DNA from: an uncultured Atopobiaceae bacterium
GTDB lineage: Bacteria > Actinomycetota > Coriobacteriia > Coriobacteriales > Atopobiaceae
Direction: 5' to 3'
DNA: 7,616 nucleotides
Assembly: GCA_944321005.1 (NCBI GenBank)
Contig: CALUJT010000104.1
Span: forward strand, 1 to 7,616
A program made the translations under genes and the position numbers. Shown in pieces: positions 6,491 through 7,616 of this stretch. Every line of letters starts with the position of its first letter. Positions within the stretch are counted from its first letter, which is position 1. A model generated the notes under the pieces. That model made no database searches and was not told the origin of the DNA. It saw only the letters and a program-made list of their open reading frames with translations.

Positions 6491-6527
6491 ATTCCTAAAT
6501 TGTATCCACCGAACTAGGAATTTATCC
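6491..6527 (-). promoter_or_regulatory. Candidate promoter and operator of the ABC importer operon
   Basis: On the minus strand TACAAT (6504-6499) is a fair -10 element 37 bases before the start codon. The hexamer 17 bases upstream (GGATAA, 6527-6522) is a poor -35, so activation may be needed. The -10 is bracketed by a perfect inverted repeat, ATTCCTA (6521-6515) and TAGGAAT (6497-6491), separated by 17 bases. This layout suits a dimeric regulator that occludes or controls the promoter. The dyad is seen; the function is inferred. Confidence 0.45.
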
Positions 6528-6548
6528 GTTACAGATTGTTACGGCACG

Positions 6549-6624
6549 TGACAAAAGAGACAGGGTATTTTGTCATGTGACTAACTACCCTGTCCCTTTT
6601 GTCATCACCCTGTCCTCTTTGTCA
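6549..6624. repeat. REP-like palindrome with a tandemly repeated right arm
   Basis: The left arm TGACAAAAGAGACAGGGTA (6549-6567) pairs with 6586-6604 with one mismatch. A diverged second copy of the right arm follows at 6606-6624 with a 20-base period (ACCCTGTCCCTTTTGTCA, then ACCCTGTCCTCTTTGTCA). A third TTTTGTCA lies inside the loop at 6568-6575, so the single TGACAAAA has three possible partners. The unit is related to the repeats at 2270 and 5469. It lies between the ackA terminator and the importer promoter. Confidence 0.85.
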
Positions 6625-6640
6625 GCCCTAACCAACGCAA

Positions 6641-6676
6641 GCGGGCCCGGGCCTCGAAGATGAGGCCCGGGCCCGC
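6641..6676 (-). terminator. GC-rich terminator-like hairpin after ackA
   Basis: GCGGGCCCGGGCCTC (6641-6655) is perfectly complementary to 6662-6676 around a 6-base loop, giving a 15-bp almost all-GC stem that begins 20 bases after the ackA TAG. The downstream minus-strand sequence (TTGCGTTGGTT) is only mildly T-rich, so termination may be incomplete or factor-aided, but stem strength and position make this the most convincing terminator in the window. Confidence 0.8.
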
Positions 6677-6696
6677 GAAACGAGCTCAGAGGGAGG

Positions 6697-7616
6697 CTAG
6701 CCCAGCAGCTCCTCGACGTCGAGGGCGATCATGTACTCCTCGTTGGTGGGAACCACGAGGACGGTGACCGCGGAGTCGTCGGCGGAGATGACGCGCGGCT
6801 CGCTCACGCGGCCGGCGTTCTTCTCGGCGTCGATCTTGACGCCCATCCAGCCGAGGCGCTCGGCCACGCCGGCGCGCATGACGTCGGAGTTCTCGCCGAT
6901 GCCGGCGGTGAAGACCATCGTGTCGAAGCTCTCCATCGAGGCGGCCATCTCGGCGATGAGCTGGGAGGTGCGGTAGTAGAACATGTCGAGGGCCATCTGG
7001 CAGTTCTGGTCGCCCTTCTCGGCACCGTCCTCGATGTCGCGGGAGTCGGAGGAGACGCCGGAGACGGCCAGGAGGCCGGACTTCTTGTTCATCATCGTGT
7101 CGATGTCGTCGATGGAGTAGCCGCCCACGCGGTTGAGATAGAAGACCGTGGCCGGGTCGAGCGTGCCGCAGCGGGTGCCCATGATGAGGCCGTCGAGCGG
7201 GGTGAGGCCCATCGTGGTGTCCATGCACTTCCCGTCCTCGATGGCGCAGAGGGAGGCGCCGGAGCCGAGGTGGCAGCTCACGAGCTTGTGGCACTTGTCG
7301 CCGAGGATCTCCTTGGTGGAGCGCCAGATGAAGCGGTGGCTGGTGCCGTGGGCGCCGTACTTGCGCACGTGGTACTTGTCGACGACGTCGCGCGGGAGGG
7401 CGTAGCGCCAGGCGCGCTCGGGCATGTTGTAGTGGAAGGCGGTGTCGGGGACGATGACGTTGCCGATCTCCGGGAACATCTCGCGGCAGATCTCGATGAC
7501 GTCGGCCTCGGCGTAGTTGTGCAGCGGGGCGAGCGGGGCGACCTCGCGGACCCAGGCGAGGGTCTCGTCGGTCACGACGGCAGACTCGGGGAAGTACCAG
7601 CCGCCCTGGACCACGC
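6697..7616 (-). CDS. ackA: Acetate kinase, C-terminal three quarters, truncated by window edge
   Basis: The enzyme makes ATP and acetate from acetyl phosphate, the last step of acetate fermentation. The visible 305 residues lack about 91 N-terminal ones by comparison with the Methanosarcina enzyme. Conserved elements seen are VPDTAFHYNMPE (55-66, Asp148-type), YGAHGTSHRF (86-95, His180/His184-type), MGTRCGTLDP (145-154, catalytic Arg241-type), KKSGLLAVSGVSSDSRDI (177-194), FTAGIGENS (235-243, adenosine loop) and PTNEE near the C-terminus (metal-binding Glu). Departures from the usual motifs are VVQGGW for VVHGGE (1-6), PLHNYAE for PLHNPxN (30-36) and LGSGAS for LGNGAS (116-121). Acetate kinase is still the best call, but a related short-chain acyl kinase is possible. 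A terminator hairpin follows. Any pta gene, a usual partner, would lie outside the window. Confidence 0.92.
   Translation of the reverse strand, partial: VVQGGWYFPESAVVTDETLAWVREVAPLAPLHNYAEADVIEICREMFPEIGNVIVPDTAFHYNMPERAWRYALPRDVVDKYHVRKYGAHGTSHRFIWRSTKEILGDKCHKLVSCHLGSGASLCAIEDGKCMDTTMGLTPLDGLIMGTRCGTLDPATVFYLNRVGGYSIDDIDTMMNKKSGLLAVSGVSSDSRDIEDGAEKGDQNCQMALDMFYYRTSQLIAEMAASMESFDTMVFTAGIGENSDVMRAGVAERLGWMGVKIDAEKNAGRVSEPRVISADDSAVTVLVVPTNEEYMIALDVEELLG

Noticed and set aside
5493..6551. Long plus-strand open frame (352 codons) opposite the binding-protein gene
   Set aside because: It mirrors the codons of a clearly conserved lipoprotein gene. Such antisense frames are expected in GC-rich DNA, and the predicted protein shows no family motif.

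Overview
The window comes from a GC-rich, probably anaerobic, fermentative bacterium. GC-rich third codon positions, an ATP-type PEP carboxykinase, an acetate kinase and a lipoprotein with a twin-arginine signal fit a high-GC Gram-positive, and a member of the Coriobacteriia (Olsenella/Atopobium-like) is my best guess. That placement is inference; there is no rRNA or other marker gene here.

Layout, left to right. (1) The 5' part of pckA (ATP-dependent PEP carboxykinase) on the minus strand runs off the left edge. It has a consensus ribosome binding site and a leader that can fold in two competing ways. (2) A 271-base region separates pckA from a divergent plus-strand pair: a LacX/GalM-type aldose 1-epimerase and a GNAT acetyltransferase whose GTG start overlaps the epimerase stop (TAGTG). 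(3) A 254-base convergent region (2145-2398) is filled with inverted repeats: a 20-bp-arm dyad, a short REP-like copy, and a 49-bp-arm palindrome whose right arm carries an internal 20-bp tandem duplication and runs over the stop codon of the next gene. (4) A five-gene minus-strand operon (6461 to 2399) encodes a complete polar amino acid ABC importer in the order binding lipoprotein, permease, permease, ATPase, followed by a class I amidotransferase-like (peptidase C26) hydrolase. (5) A second repeat cluster and a GC-rich terminator hairpin separate this operon from the 3' three quarters of ackA (acetate kinase), also on the minus strand and running off the right edge.

How the genes may work together: the importer resembles the glutamate/glutamine type (GluBCDA-like lengths and residues). 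The C26 enzyme that ends the operon suggests that a gamma-glutamyl compound or glutamine-like amide is imported and then hydrolysed. PckA and AckA belong to mixed-acid fermentation (C4/C3 interconversion and ATP from acetyl phosphate) but are separate transcription units.

The genes are mostly recognisable families. The least ordinary signals are in the non-coding DNA: related TGACAAAGGGAC-type inverted repeats occur in three intergenic gaps. One sits between the binding protein and the first permease, and two palindromes have the same architecture, with a right-arm unit duplicated at a 20-bp period. The ackA product also carries several substitutions in normally conserved acetate kinase motifs. 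I found no CRISPR array, tRNA, rRNA, insertion-sequence transposase or clearly new defence or signalling system.
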